DNA of 45,660 bases from Phycisphaerales bacterium (GCA_030054025.1 JASGCQ010000010.1:1-45660), one strand, 5' to 3'. Shown: positions 33,864-43,794, counted from the stretch's first letter. Numbers and translations are program-made. The notes: generated by a model not told the origin, from the sequence alone.

Positions 33864-33920
33864 CTTCGTTTTCGTCTAAAAGGAACGTTAATTCTAATCT
33901 TATTTCAGGTGCTAGATAAT

Positions 33921-35186
33921 ATGATGCTATTGATTCAAAAAATTGCTAAGCGTGCTTTGACACTAATAGCAATACTATTCTTCAGTCATTTTGCGGCTGT
34001 TGCCGCCCCCGACGGGCAAGCCATTTTCAAAGCCAATTGCGCTAGTTGTCACAATCCGCTCAAAGATGCTACTGGTCCTGCTTTGCAAGGTGTAGATACG
34101 CGTGTGCCTAGCAAAGAATGGTTGTACAAATGGGTAAAAAACTCTTCTAGTGTTATTGCTAGCGGCGATAAATACGCAAATGACCTGTACAATAAGTGGG
34201 GCAAAACAGCAATGACTGCTTTCCCAAACTTGAGCAACGAAGAAATTGATGCTGTTGTTACTTATGTGAATAGTGTTAAGCCTGTAACAAAAGGACCTGA
34301 AGGAATTAGCGCATCTTCGGATTCAAAAGAAGATGGCGGCTGGTTGTATCCACTAATTACCTTGTCTTTGTTAGGTTTGGCTATTATTCTTTGGAGAGTG
34401 AACAAAAGTCTTCGCCGTGTAGCTGCTGCCAATATGGGTACAACTACTAAAAAAGAAATTCCTTTTTATCGTCATAAAGTATTGATTGCAATAGCTGCAA
34501 TAATAGTGTTTATTGGTGCTGGATTTTTTATAGTCAATGGTGGTATCCAAATGGGTCGTCAGCAAAATTACAAACCTGAACAACCGATTTTCTACTCGCA
34601 CAAAGTACACGCAGGCATCAACCAAATCAACTGTTTGTATTGTCACTCTGGTGCCGAAAAAAGTCGCCAAGCAATGGTACCTTCTGCTAACGTGTGTATG
34701 AATTGCCACAAAGGCATCAAAGAATATACTGGCGCAGCCGATCATCCATTGGTAACTGCCGAAGGCATAAAAGTAGATGGAACTGCTGAAATCCAAAAAT
34801 TATACGATTACGCAGGTTGGGATCCTGAAAAAAAGGAATATAAGCGTGATGCTGCTGGCAACATTTTGGCCAAACCAATAGAATGGGTAAAAATCCATAA
34901 TCTCCCCGACCACGTTTACTTCAATCACAGTCAGCACGTTGCTGTTGGTCAAATTCAGTGTCAACGTTGTCATGGTCCGATAGAAGAAATGGATGAGGTG
35001 TATCAATTTAGCCCTCTATCTATGGGTTGGTGCGTCAACTGTCACCGTCAAACAAACGTACAATTCGAAAGCAATAACTACTATAGCTTATACAAAAAAT
35101 ACCATGCTGAACTGAAAGAGGGTAAGCGTACTGGTGTTACTGTAGAAGATATAGGTGGGTTGGAGTGTCAAAAATGTCACTACTAA
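33921..35186 (+). CDS. actA: Alternative complex III subunit A, multihaem cytochrome c with an extra N-terminal haem domain
   Basis: A 421-residue c-type cytochrome of the quinol:cytochrome c oxidoreductase ACIII. Six CxxCH haem sites are visible: CASCH (near residue 40), CLYCH (238), CMNCH (260), CQRCH (347), CVNCH (371) and CQKCH (417). The last five form the usual ActA pentahaem domain; the first belongs to a fused monohaem cytochrome c domain (about 25-120). Two membrane helices (WLYPLITLSLLGLAIILW and VLIAIAAIIVFIGAGFFIV) separate them. The start is MMLLIQKIAKRALTLIAILFF at 33921, giving a signal peptide cut near AVAAP; an upstream in-frame ATG at 33702 would add 73 residues with no domain. 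It is the first gene of an eight-gene operon. Confidence 0.93.
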   Translation: MMLLIQKIAKRALTLIAILFFSHFAAVAAPDGQAIFKANCASCHNPLKDATGPALQGVDTRVPSKEWLYKWVKNSSSVIASGDKYANDLYNKWGKTAMTAFPNLSNEEIDAVVTYVNSVKPVTKGPEGISASSDSKEDGGWLYPLITLSLLGLAIILWRVNKSLRRVAAANMGTTTKKEIPFYRHKVLIAIAAIIVFIGAGFFIVNGGIQMGRQQNYKPEQPIFYSHKVHAGINQINCLYCHSGAEKSRQAMVPSANVCMNCHKGIKEYTGAADHPLVTAEGIKVDGTAEIQKLYDYAGWDPEKKEYKRDAAGNILAKPIEWVKIHNLPDHVYFNHSQHVAVGQIQCQRCHGPIEEMDEVYQFSPLSMGWCVNCHRQTNVQFESNNYYSLYKKYHAELKEGKRTGVTVEDIGGLECQKCHY

Positions 35187-35293
35187 GCCCAGTTGTTTTT
35201 AGAAATAATAAAGAGTAAATAATAGTTCTAATAAAAATATTTGTTCAAAAAGCGAAAGTAAAATCACTTAACCGCTAATTTGTAAAAAATAGT

Positions 35294-38200
35294 ATGAGTC
35301 AGAAAAAATACTGGAAAGGTCTTGAAGAACTTAATGAAACGCCCGCTCATCAGCAGGTTGTTGCCAACGAGTTTAAAGAAGATTTGCCTTTTGATATAAG
35401 TGGCGGCTTGCTGCAAGCAGAAACACCTCGCCGCGATTTCCTCAAATATTTGGGATTCAGCACAGCGGCTGCTATGGTAGCGGCAAGCTGCGAAATGCCT
35501 GTGCGTAAGGTAATCCCTTATGCCACCAAGCCCGAAGATATTCAGCCTGGCGTTGCCAATTATTACGCATCATCGTTTGTAGATGGAGGTGATTATTGTG
35601 CCGTAGTGGTAAAAACCCGTGAAGGTCGCCCTATCAAATTGGATGGTAATGCCAAATCGTCTATCACAGGTGGTGCTACATCAGCTAGGGTACAAGCGGC
35701 AGTATTGAATTTGTACGATACAAAACGCCTTCGCCAACCCGTATTGAACGGTAAAGAATCTACTTTCGAAAATATTGACAAGTTTGTAAAAGATGGCTTG
35801 ACAAAAGCGAATGGCAAACAAGTATATTTGCTGACCTCTACCATTATCAGTCCTACTACCAAAGAGGTGATTGCTAAGTTTTTAGCAAAATACCCAACGG
35901 CTAAACACGTAACTTACGATTCTATCTCTTATTCAGGTATGTTGTTGGCCAATGCAGAAAGCTATGGCAAGCGTTCATTACCTTCTTATCATTTCGATAA
36001 AGCAAAAACAATTGTTAGCCTTGGTGCCGATTTCTTGGGTACTTGGATATCGCCAGTCGAATTTGCAAGACAATATAGTTCGGGTCGTCAGGTAAATGCG
36101 AAGAACCTTAATATGTCGCGTCACTACCAAGTAGAGCCAACCCATACTATATCGGGAGCTGCAGCAGATTATCGGGCTACTTGCCGTCCTTCAGAAATGG
36201 GGACTATTGCTTCAGCATTGTATAGCTTGCTAGCAAATGGAACAGTGCCCAATTTTGCAAATAAAAATTTGAACGAATTGTTGAGCAAAGCTGCAGCCGA
36301 CCTTAAAAAAGGTAATGGTTTGGTGGTTTGCGGCAGCAATGACAAAAATATTCAAGTTGTAGTTAATGCCATCAATAGTGCCATAGGTGCAAATGGTACA
36401 ACCATCAACTGGGCTGTAGAAAGTCATTACAAACAAGGCATTGATGCCGATATGGTGAACTTAGTTGCCGATATGAACGCAGATAAAGTGGGCGCTTTGT
36501 TGATGCACGACGTAAACCCTGTCTATGATTATTGCGAATCAGATAAATTCTTATCAGGTCTTTCGAAAGTAGCGCTTAGCGTGTCTTTTGCAGATAGAAT
36601 GGACGAAACGGCACAAAAATCAACAATAGTTACTCCCGACAATCATTGGTTGGAGAGCTGGGGCGATGCAGAACCTAAAACGGGTTTCTACAGCTTTATG
36701 CAGCCATCCATTGCTCCTTTGTTCAAAACACGTGCTTTCCAAGATAGTTTATTGACTTGGGCAGGAGAATCTACCACGTATCAAAATATGTGGGCGAGCT
36801 ATTGGACAGGTAAATTGGGCGGACAAGTTGCTTTTGACAAAGCCTTGCAAGAAGGTGTTTATGAGCCGAATGCAATGAATGTTGGTGGTGCAGCCTTTTC
36901 GGGCAATGTATCAGCAGCAATGAGCGCAATACAATCTGCTCCAAAAGCATCCGAAATTGAATTGGTACTTTATCCTACCATAGCCTTGGGTCGTGGTGGT
37001 GCTTGGAGTAACAATCCTTGGTTGCAAGAAATGCCTGATCCTATTACTAAGGCTACTTGGGACAACTACATTTGTATGTCTCCCAAAACTGCAAAAGAGA
37101 AATTTGATGCAGAACTGACCTCAATTACTGAAGTAGAGGCCAATAAAAAGCAAGCAAAAATCACTTGGAATAACAAAGAATTGCTTTTGCCAATAGTTGT
37201 AGTACCTGGTATGCACAATGATGTGGTTGCTGTAGCCTTTGGTTATGGTCGCGATAAGGGTGTAGGTCCTGCTGCTGCAACAGGCATTGATAAACACGGC
37301 AAATTGGTAGGGGGTAAAAACGCCTTCCCATTTGTACGCTTCAATGCTTCCAGTCAAACCTTTGACTACTCCAATACTGCAATCAAAATTGCTCCAGATA
37401 ATTCGCATCACGAAGTAGCCATTACACAAACGCATCATAGCTACGAAGGTCGCCCCATTATCCACGAGTTTACCCTCGAAGAATTCAGTAAAGACCCAGA
37501 AGCTTTATTGAAAGATCGTTATGCAGAAATCGGACATTTCACCACTAAGCCTTGGGAGCATCACGATGCACCTGCAAAAGGTTATGATGCTGAAATGGAC
37601 GAAAAATTCAGAAAAGAAGGAACACTATATCCTGACCATACCGAATCTCCAAGAGCAGAAGCGATTCATTGGGGTATGTCTATAGATTTGAATAGCTGTA
37701 CCGGTTGTGCGGCTTGCGTGGTAGCTTGTCAGGCAGAAAATAACATTTCGGTAGTGGGTAAAACCCATGTATTGAAAGCGCAAGAAATGCACTGGATTCG
37801 TATTGACCGTTATTTCAGCGGTAATCCAAACGATCCAGATAGCGTACAAACCGTTTTTCAACCGATGATGTGTCAGCATTGCGACAACGCACCTTGCGAA
37901 AACGTTTGTCCGGTAAATGCAACCAGCCATAGTTCGGAAGGTTTGAACCAAATGACCTATAACCGTTGTATCGGAACTAAATATTGTGCGAACAACTGTC
38001 CCTACAAAGTGCGTCATTTCAATTGGATGGATTGGAACGGTGCAGATTGTTTTGATGACAACTTATACGAAGATGATCGTCGTGACGATATGAACGATGA
38101 ATTGACCCGTATGGTGTTGAATCCTGACGTTACTGTTCGTAGCCGTGGTGTGATGGAAAAATGTTCTTTCTGTGTACAACGTTTACAAACAGGTAAATTA

Positions 38201-38482
38201 GATGCTAAAAAAGCAGGAGAGCCATTGAAAGACGGAGCTGTAAAAACAGCTTGTCAGCAAGCTTGCGCTACCAACAGTATCAAGTTTGGTAATGCCAACG
38301 ACCCTGAAAGCGAAATCTATAAAATACGCCATAGCGAAGATAAAGAACGTATGTTCTATGTATTGGAGCAATTGCACGTGTTGCCTAACGTCAACTACTT
38401 ATCCAAGATCAGAAATGCAGAAAAAGTAACTGCGGGCAGTAAAGAAGATTTGATGGTCAACAAGAGCAAGTTGATTGGATAA
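35294..38482 (+). CDS. actB: Alternative complex III subunit B, molybdopterin-type plus Fe-S fusion
   Basis: A 1062-residue periplasmic subunit. It starts with the Bacteroidota variant Tat region: MSQKKYWKGLEEL, then RRDFLKYLGFSTAAAMVAASCEMP (about 47-70) with the twin Arg. Residues about 75-790 resemble molybdopterin oxidoreductases, but the N-terminal Fe-S cysteines and a Mo-coordinating residue are not evident, as known for ACIII, where the domain is not catalytic. From about 790 a ferredoxin-like domain has four Cys clusters: CTGCAACVVAC, CQHCDNAPCENVC, CIGTKYCANNC and CSFCVQRL followed by CQQAC, holding three 4Fe-4S clusters and one 3Fe-4S cluster in known homologues. It passes electrons from quinol to ActA. 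It lies 107 bp downstream of actA. Confidence 0.95.
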   Translation: MSQKKYWKGLEELNETPAHQQVVANEFKEDLPFDISGGLLQAETPRRDFLKYLGFSTAAAMVAASCEMPVRKVIPYATKPEDIQPGVANYYASSFVDGGDYCAVVVKTREGRPIKLDGNAKSSITGGATSARVQAAVLNLYDTKRLRQPVLNGKESTFENIDKFVKDGLTKANGKQVYLLTSTIISPTTKEVIAKFLAKYPTAKHVTYDSISYSGMLLANAESYGKRSLPSYHFDKAKTIVSLGADFLGTWISPVEFARQYSSGRQVNAKNLNMSRHYQVEPTHTISGAAADYRATCRPSEMGTIASALYSLLANGTVPNFANKNLNELLSKAAADLKKGNGLVVCGSNDKNIQVVVNAINSAIGANGTTINWAVESHYKQGIDADMVNLVADMNADKVGALLMHDVNPVYDYCESDKFLSGLSKVALSVSFADRMDETAQKSTIVTPDNHWLESWGDAEPKTGFYSFMQPSIAPLFKTRAFQDSLLTWAGESTTYQNMWASYWTGKLGGQVAFDKALQEGVYEPNAMNVGGAAFSGNVSAAMSAIQSAPKASEIELVLYPTIALGRGGAWSNNPWLQEMPDPITKATWDNYICMSPKTAKEKFDAELTSITEVEANKKQAKITWNNKELLLPIVVVPGMHNDVVAVAFGYGRDKGVGPAAATGIDKHGKLVGGKNAFPFVRFNASSQTFDYSNTAIKIAPDNSHHEVAITQTHHSYEGRPIIHEFTLEEFSKDPEALLKDRYAEIGHFTTKPWEHHDAPAKGYDAEMDEKFRKEGTLYPDHTESPRAEAIHWGMSIDLNSCTGCAACVVACQAENNISVVGKTHVLKAQEMHWIRIDRYFSGNPNDPDSVQTVFQPMMCQHCDNAPCENVCPVNATSHSSEGLNQMTYNRCIGTKYCANNCPYKVRHFNWMDWNGADCFDDNLYEDDRRDDMNDELTRMVLNPDVTVRSRGVMEKCSFCVQRLQTGKLDAKKAGEPLKDGAVKTACQQACATNSIKFGNANDPESEIYKIRHSEDKERMFYVLEQLHVLPNVNYLSKIRNAEKVTAGSKEDLMVNKSKLIG

Positions 38483-38570
38483 TTTTTAGAAAAAGAACAA
38501 AAAATATTAGCACACATTGATAGCTGGTATTGAGCAATAAATACTACGATTAAAAAATAACGAAGCAATT

Positions 38571-40001
38571 ATGCACTTAAAGTACGAATCCATAGTTCGC
38601 GAACCCTTGGTAGATGGGAATAAGACCTATCGCCAAGTAACCGAGGATATTGTAAGCCCAATTGAGAAAAAGCCGGGCAAAATGTGGTACATAGGATTTT
38701 TTATTTCTTTGATACTACTCGGTTTCGGAGCATTCTCCGTGTTTTGGGAGGTTTATTTCGGTATTGGTGTTTGGGGTATCAATCGCACTGTAGGTTGGGG
38801 TTGGGATATCACCAACTTCGTATGGTGGGTAGGTATTGGTCACGCTGGCACCTTGATTTCGGCTATCTTGCTCATCTTTCGCCAAGGATGGCGTACTGGT
38901 GTAAACCGTGCTGCTGAGGCGATGACGATTTTCGCAGTAATGTGCGCAGGTCAGTTCCCGATATTCCACATGGGTCGCGTTTGGGATGCTATGTATGTAT
39001 TACCTTATCCGAATACACGTGGCCCACTTTGGCCCAACTTCAACTCGGCTCTCCTTTGGGACGTGTTTGCGATTTCAACTTATTTCACGGTTTCCTTATT
39101 GTTTTGGTATTCTGGTTTGGTACCCGATTTTGCTACCATCCGCGACCGTGCGAAAACAAAATTTCGCAAGCGTGCTTATGGTCTAGCTTCTTTTGGTTGG
39201 ACGGGTACTGCCAAAAACTGGCAACGTTTCGAAGCCCTTTCCTTAGTATTGGCAGGTCTTTCTACACCACTCGTACTTTCGGTACATACCATCGTATCTT
39301 TTGACTTTGCCACCTCAGTGATTCCCGGATGGCATACCACTATCTTCCCACCCTACTTCGTTGCGGGTGCGATTTTCTCTGGCTTTGCTATGGTGCAAAC
39401 CTTGTTGATTCTTGTTCGTAAAATTTTAAGTCTTGAAGACTACATTACATTAGGACACATTGAGGCGATGAATAAAGTAATCGTGTTGACAGGTTCTATC
39501 GTGGGTGTCGCTTATCTTACAGAGTTGTTTATGGCTTGGTACAGCCAAGTGGTGTATGAGCAAGATGCCTTTAACTGGCGTATTATTGGTCCTTATTGGT
39601 GGAGCTATTGGGCTATGATGACTTGTAACGTGGTTTCACCTCAATTGTTTTGGTTCAAGAAATTGCGTCGCAACATTCCTTTCACCTTCATCATGTCTAT
39701 TGTGGTGAACATTGGTATGTGGTTCGAACGTTTCGTTATCATCGTTACCTCGTTGTACAGAGATTACCTGCCCGGAAGCTGGACATACTACAGTCCTACA
39801 TGGCCTGAGGTTGGATTCTACTTAGGTACTTTTGGTTTGTTCTTTACTTGTTTCTTCTTGTTTGCTAAATATTTCCCAGTAGTAGCGGTTGCAGAGATTA
39901 AGTTTGTGTTGAAAACTTCGGGCGATAATTACAAGAAAGAGATGCTGAAAGAAGATGAAAAATCGCTTGAAGAATTTGTTCACGAGAACAGTCATCACTA
40001 A
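38571..40001 (+). CDS. actC: Alternative complex III subunit C, NrfD-like membrane protein
   Basis: A 476-residue NrfD/PsrC-type integral membrane protein of ACIII, the quinol-binding subunit beside ActB. After a cytosolic start (YRQVTEDIVSPIEKKPGK) it has about ten membrane helices, including WYIGFFISLILLGFGAFSVF, ITNFVWWVGIGHAGTLISAIL and LVLAGLSTPLVLSVHTIVSFDFA. The HTIVSFDFATSVIPGWHTTIFPPYF segment is characteristic of this family. The C-terminal 30 residues are soluble, ending EEFVHENSHH. It follows actB by 88 bp. Confidence 0.96.
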   Translation: MHLKYESIVREPLVDGNKTYRQVTEDIVSPIEKKPGKMWYIGFFISLILLGFGAFSVFWEVYFGIGVWGINRTVGWGWDITNFVWWVGIGHAGTLISAILLIFRQGWRTGVNRAAEAMTIFAVMCAGQFPIFHMGRVWDAMYVLPYPNTRGPLWPNFNSALLWDVFAISTYFTVSLLFWYSGLVPDFATIRDRAKTKFRKRAYGLASFGWTGTAKNWQRFEALSLVLAGLSTPLVLSVHTIVSFDFATSVIPGWHTTIFPPYFVAGAIFSGFAMVQTLLILVRKILSLEDYITLGHIEAMNKVIVLTGSIVGVAYLTELFMAWYSQVVYEQDAFNWRIIGPYWWSYWAMMTCNVVSPQLFWFKKLRRNIPFTFIMSIVVNIGMWFERFVIIVTSLYRDYLPGSWTYYSPTWPEVGFYLGTFGLFFTCFFLFAKYFPVVAVAEIKFVLKTSGDNYKKEMLKEDEKSLEEFVHENSHH

Positions 40002-40060
40002 TTGCATACAATAAAAAATAGAATTCAGTCAATACCATTTGACCTTTCAATTATATTACA

Positions 40061-40636
40061 ATGGCTATAAAGAAATTTGCAGTTGCATGTTACCATACAG
40101 AAGAAACATTATTTTCTGCTGTAGATAAAGTGCGCCACAGTGGTTACAAACTACATGATGTTTATACTCCTTTCCCTATACACGGATTGGATACGGCGAT
40201 GGGTTTGAAAGAAACAGATTTGCACATTGCGGGCTTTATCTTCGGGCTTACTGGCACGAGTACAGCAGTTGGTTTTATGTCGTGGATATTCACTTCCGAT
40301 TGGCCTGTCAATTTTGGTGGTAAACCCAATTGGTCTTTACCTGCCTTTATTCCTATTACCTTCGAGTTGACTGTTTTGTTTGCCGCTGTGGGTATGGTTT
40401 TGACCTATTGCTACCTCAATCAAATCATGCCGGGTGTTAAAAAACACGTTTTCCACCCACGCCAAACAGACGATTACTTTGTAGTGGTTTTGGAATTGAA
40501 CGAGCATAGCTCAGAACAAGAGGTTTTGGGATTTTTGAATGGCACAGGAGCCGTGGAAACGAACACGCAAATAGCTGAAGAAGGCTGGTGGTATGGTAAA
40601 TGGGACGAGGAAGAGACTTACGAATTAGCACATTAA
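40061..40636 (+). CDS. actD: Alternative complex III subunit D (DUF3341)
   Basis: A 191-residue DUF3341 protein, the peripheral and membrane subunit ActD. The start (VACYHTEETLFSAVDKVRHSGYKLHDVYTPFPIHGLD) is the classic DUF3341 signature. Two membrane helices follow (AGFIFGLTGTSTAVGFMSW and PITFELTVLFAAVGMVLTY), then a soluble end with FHPRQTDDYFVVVLEL. The position between actC and actE is conserved. It contains no cofactor motif. Confidence 0.95.
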   Translation: MAIKKFAVACYHTEETLFSAVDKVRHSGYKLHDVYTPFPIHGLDTAMGLKETDLHIAGFIFGLTGTSTAVGFMSWIFTSDWPVNFGGKPNWSLPAFIPITFELTVLFAAVGMVLTYCYLNQIMPGVKKHVFHPRQTDDYFVVVLELNEHSSEQEVLGFLNGTGAVETNTQIAEEGWWYGKWDEEETYELAH

Positions 40637-40695
40637 TTTTTTTGAAAGCAATTTTCAAAACATCAATTGACAAAAATATTTTTTTAAACAATATT

Positions 40696-41361
40696 ATGAA
40701 TAAGACCCGAAGCATAGTAATAGCAAGCCTTTTGGCAGGTGTGGGTTTCATGTCTTGCAACAGTGGTAATATGCGTCGTAACCCAGGGAAAATATATGCT
40801 CCCGATATGACCTACTCCCGTGCATACGACGCTTACACCAGCAATCCAAATTTTGCAGACGGACAAACCAGCAGAGTGCCTATAAGCGGTGCTATTGCTC
40901 TTGGTCACGATTTGCCCGATCATTTGGTAGAAGGTGATACCAATGCCTATAAATCATTCACTACCAGTTATAGATTCAATGAAGCAGAATTGAAAGAGGG
41001 TGGTCGTTTGTACATGATTTATTGCGGTATTTGTCATGGTACTGCATTAGATGGCAATGGTCCATTGTATGCCAGCGGAAAATTTCCTGCAATGCCGGCA
41101 AATTTTAAAGATGCTAAGTATTTGGGCATGCCCATGGGTACTATGTATGCAGCTATTAAGTATGGTAAAAATTTGATGGGGTCTTATGCTGGTCAGTTGG
41201 ATGTAAAACAACGTTGGCAAGTGATTGCGTACATCAAGAAGATGCAATCCGAAAATGGCGGTACTCCTTTTACCTTGGGCGCAACCAGTGGCGAAGCGGC
41301 TACACCCGTAGTAGCGGTTGCAGACTCTGCAGCTACAGTCAGAGAAGACAAACATAAATAG
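40696..41361 (+). CDS. actE: Alternative complex III subunit E, monohaem cytochrome c lipoprotein
   Basis: A 221-residue monohaem c-type cytochrome. The start at ATG 40696 gives a lipoprotein signal, MNKTRSIVIASLLAGVGFMSC, with the lipidated Cys at 21. An open frame continues upstream to 40600 but it overlaps actD and adds no signal, so I reject it. The haem site is CGICH (about residue 115), preceded by GGRLYMIY. The axial Met is probably in the YLGMPMGTMYAAI region. It hands electrons from ActA toward the oxidase. The C-terminal tail is Ala/Thr-rich. Confidence 0.94.
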   Translation: MNKTRSIVIASLLAGVGFMSCNSGNMRRNPGKIYAPDMTYSRAYDAYTSNPNFADGQTSRVPISGAIALGHDLPDHLVEGDTNAYKSFTTSYRFNEAELKEGGRLYMIYCGICHGTALDGNGPLYASGKFPAMPANFKDAKYLGMPMGTMYAAIKYGKNLMGSYAGQLDVKQRWQVIAYIKKMQSENGGTPFTLGATSGEAATPVVAVADSAATVREDKHK

Positions 41362-41408
41362 AGCTATTTAAGAGTAGAATTTTTAAAGAATATTATAAAT
41401 AACAACAA

Positions 41409-42629
41409 ATGAACGAACGTTTTGAAGTACCGGCTCGCTTGCGCAATACCAGTTTGGTATTGATTGCTGTTGGTGTTTTGGCACTAATAATTGCCTTCTT
41501 TACATTGATGGGCAACCAATCTACAGATACAGATCATACTCGTTTTTGGGCAGGCTTGCTCCACAATTCGGTGTATTTTGCTTTCTTGGCCATCATCAGT
41601 GTATTTATTCAAGCAGCATCATCGCTGGCACATGGAGGTTGGATAGTAGCTTATCGTAGAGTACCCGAGGCTATCGGTGCCAACGCTTGGCTTTTCGGGA
41701 GCATTGCCGCCTTGGTAGTTATCCTTACCATTGTCGTATTTAAAGACCACCACGGTCACAATCCTATCTACCACTGGGTACAGCCCGATGGCGATAAAAT
41801 ATTGGAAGGTAAAAGCCCTTTCTTGAACAAAGGAATGGTGATTGGTTTCACGATTGCTACCGTAGCTCTGTGGGGCTTTTTCGGTCGTAAGTTCAGAGCA
41901 TTATCTATCGCTCAAGAAACTGCTCCTAAAAACAGCACCAAAGGATATTTCAAATTCATGATGTGGGCAGCTTTGTTCTTGGTGGTATTTGCTTTGACCA
42001 TGATGAGTACTACTCCATGGATATGGATTATGAGTATTGATGCCCATTGGTATTCTACCTTGTTTAGCTGGTATGTTTTTGCAAGCTCATTGGTGGGCGG
42101 TATGTCTATGATTTTGCTTTGGGTAGTGTACCTCAAAAATAATGGAAACCTCAGCATTGTCAATAAAGAGCATATCCACGATTTAGGTAAGTTTATGTTT
42201 GCCATCTCAGTGTTCTGGACTTACCTGTGGTTTGCTCAATATATGTTGATATGGTATGCCAATATTCCTGAAGAAACCACCTATTTTGTTACTCGCCAGC
42301 ATGGTCCTTACAGCATTTTGTTCTATGGCGGTTTCATCATCAACTTCTGTATGCCTTTATTGGTGTTGATGTCGCGCCCGAGCAAAAGAAATTATTTTAC
42401 CGTTACCACAATGGCATTAATTATCATTTTTGGTCACTGGTTAGATTTTTATCAAATGATGATGCCGGGTCCTATTGGCGAACATTGGACTATTGGCTGG
42501 TACGAATTGGGACTCCTTGCTGGTTTTGTAGGCTTGTTGATATTTACCGTTTCTAAAACATTATCCAAAGCTTCCTTAATTGCGCATAATAACCCATTAC
42601 TCAAAGAATCAGTCATTCATATCAGCTAA
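41409..42629 (+). CDS. actF: Alternative complex III subunit F, integral membrane protein
   Basis: A 406-residue ActF, the second large membrane subunit of ACIII. It has about ten helices, for example TSLVLIAVGVLALIIAFFTLMG, FLAIISVFIQAASSL, WLFGSIAALVVILTIVVF and FMMWAALFLVVFALTMMS. The STTPWIWIMSIDAHWYSTLFSWYVFASSLVGG segment is conserved in the family. A cytosolic/periplasmic loop carries HHGHNPIYHWVQPDG. It lies 47 bp downstream of actE. Confidence 0.95.
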   Translation: MNERFEVPARLRNTSLVLIAVGVLALIIAFFTLMGNQSTDTDHTRFWAGLLHNSVYFAFLAIISVFIQAASSLAHGGWIVAYRRVPEAIGANAWLFGSIAALVVILTIVVFKDHHGHNPIYHWVQPDGDKILEGKSPFLNKGMVIGFTIATVALWGFFGRKFRALSIAQETAPKNSTKGYFKFMMWAALFLVVFALTMMSTTPWIWIMSIDAHWYSTLFSWYVFASSLVGGMSMILLWVVYLKNNGNLSIVNKEHIHDLGKFMFAISVFWTYLWFAQYMLIWYANIPEETTYFVTRQHGPYSILFYGGFIINFCMPLLVLMSRPSKRNYFTVTTMALIIIFGHWLDFYQMMMPGPIGEHWTIGWYELGLLAGFVGLLIFTVSKTLSKASLIAHNNPLLKESVIHIS

Positions 42630-42685
42630 GAGATAGACTTAGCAAAATTTAGAAAAATACTTGTAAACATAAGTGATATAATAAG

Positions 42686-43723
42686 ATGTCGATATTTATA
42701 ACAGTAGCAATAGTTTTTCTGGTCTTAATGATCGTTTACCAGATAGCACAAGCCAGTGAGTATGCAGCCTCTTTGCGTACAACAGAAAAAGAACGCCAAA
42801 AAAAGACTAACCATTTAATGGCTATCTTATTGTCTGCCTTTTTCTTGTTAGGAATCTATGCCATTTGGTTTTGTCATAATGCTTTAAAAGGTCAATTATT
42901 ACTTACTTCTGCATCCAAAGAAGGTGAGGCCTACGATTCGATGTTCTTGGTAACGATTATTGTTACAGGTATAGTGTTTTTTATCACCCACATTTTGTTG
43001 TTCTGGTTTGCTTACAAATACAAGGCTACCGACGACAAGAATAGCTCTTATTTCTTTGCCCACAACAATAAGTTGGAGTTGATATGGACTACCGTACCTG
43101 CCATTGTAATGGCTGTATTGGTGGCGATTGGTTTGCGCAACTGGATGAATGTGACCTCTGTAGCACCTGCCAAAGCTGATGTGGTAGAGATAGTGGGCAA
43201 ACAATTCAATTGGTTGATTCGCTATCCGGGTAAAGACCATGTATTTGGCAAAAGAAATTACCGAAACATCAACGACGCCACCAACGTATTGGGTATAGAC
43301 GAAAAAGACCCTGCCAGTGCCGATGATATCGTAGCGCAAAATGGTGAAATGCACATAGTCGTAGGTAAGCCTATTAAGCTGATTATCGGTGCTCGTGATG
43401 TCATCCATGACGTAGGTCTGCCTCATTTCCGTTTGAAAATGGATGCCGTACCCGGTATCACCACCACCATGTGGTTTACCCCTACTATCACTACTGCCAA
43501 GATGAAGGAAATGACCAAAAACCCCAACTTTGTGTACGAAATCTCTTGCGACCAAATGTGTGGTAAAGGTCACTACTCCATGAGAGGAACTATCATTGTA
43601 GAAACACAAGCCGAATATGATGCTTGGATGGCAACACAAACAGCTTACTTTGCTGCGCCTGCCAAAGCAGCACCAGCAGATTCTGCCAAAACAAGCCCTG
43701 CGCCTGCCGTAGCTGTAAAATAA
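42686..43723 (+). CDS. coxB: Cytochrome c oxidase subunit II
   Basis: A 345-residue subunit II of the haem-copper oxidase. Three hydrophobic helices lead (IFITVAIVFLVLMIVYQIA, LMAILLSAFFLLGIYAIWF and VTIIVTGIVFFITHILLFWF), giving one more N-terminal helix than the usual two. The CuA domain has VIGLRN-type entry, EIVGKQFNWLIRYPG, the ligand His in VIHDVGLPHFRLKMD, and the Cys/His/Met set in CDQMCGKGHYSM. The usual Glu between the two Cys is Gln here; that position binds by its backbone carbonyl. There is no fused cytochrome c domain, so soluble or ActE haem must deliver electrons. The C-terminal tail is Ala/Pro/Lys-rich. Confidence 0.94.
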   Translation: MSIFITVAIVFLVLMIVYQIAQASEYAASLRTTEKERQKKTNHLMAILLSAFFLLGIYAIWFCHNALKGQLLLTSASKEGEAYDSMFLVTIIVTGIVFFITHILLFWFAYKYKATDDKNSSYFFAHNNKLELIWTTVPAIVMAVLVAIGLRNWMNVTSVAPAKADVVEIVGKQFNWLIRYPGKDHVFGKRNYRNINDATNVLGIDEKDPASADDIVAQNGEMHIVVGKPIKLIIGARDVIHDVGLPHFRLKMDAVPGITTTMWFTPTITTAKMKEMTKNPNFVYEISCDQMCGKGHYSMRGTIIVETQAEYDAWMATQTAYFAAPAKAAPADSAKTSPAPAVAVK

Positions 43724-43794
43724 AGATTAAGAAACACCTAAAGCAACATTTTGTCCTGATAAGAGGGCAACCTTACAAATAAGATTTTAAAAAA

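Noticed and set aside
33702..33920. N-terminal extension of actA from an upstream ATG
   Set aside because: The added residues have no domain and would bury the signal peptide that starts at 33921; the -7 element at 33856 lies inside the extension.
40600..40695. N-terminal extension of actE
   Set aside because: It overlaps actD, while the ATG at 40696 gives a correct lipoprotein signal peptide.
42899..43639. Long open frame antisense to coxB (246 codons)
   Set aside because: Its composition (His/Tyr/Gly-rich without domain pattern) reflects the coding strand of coxB.
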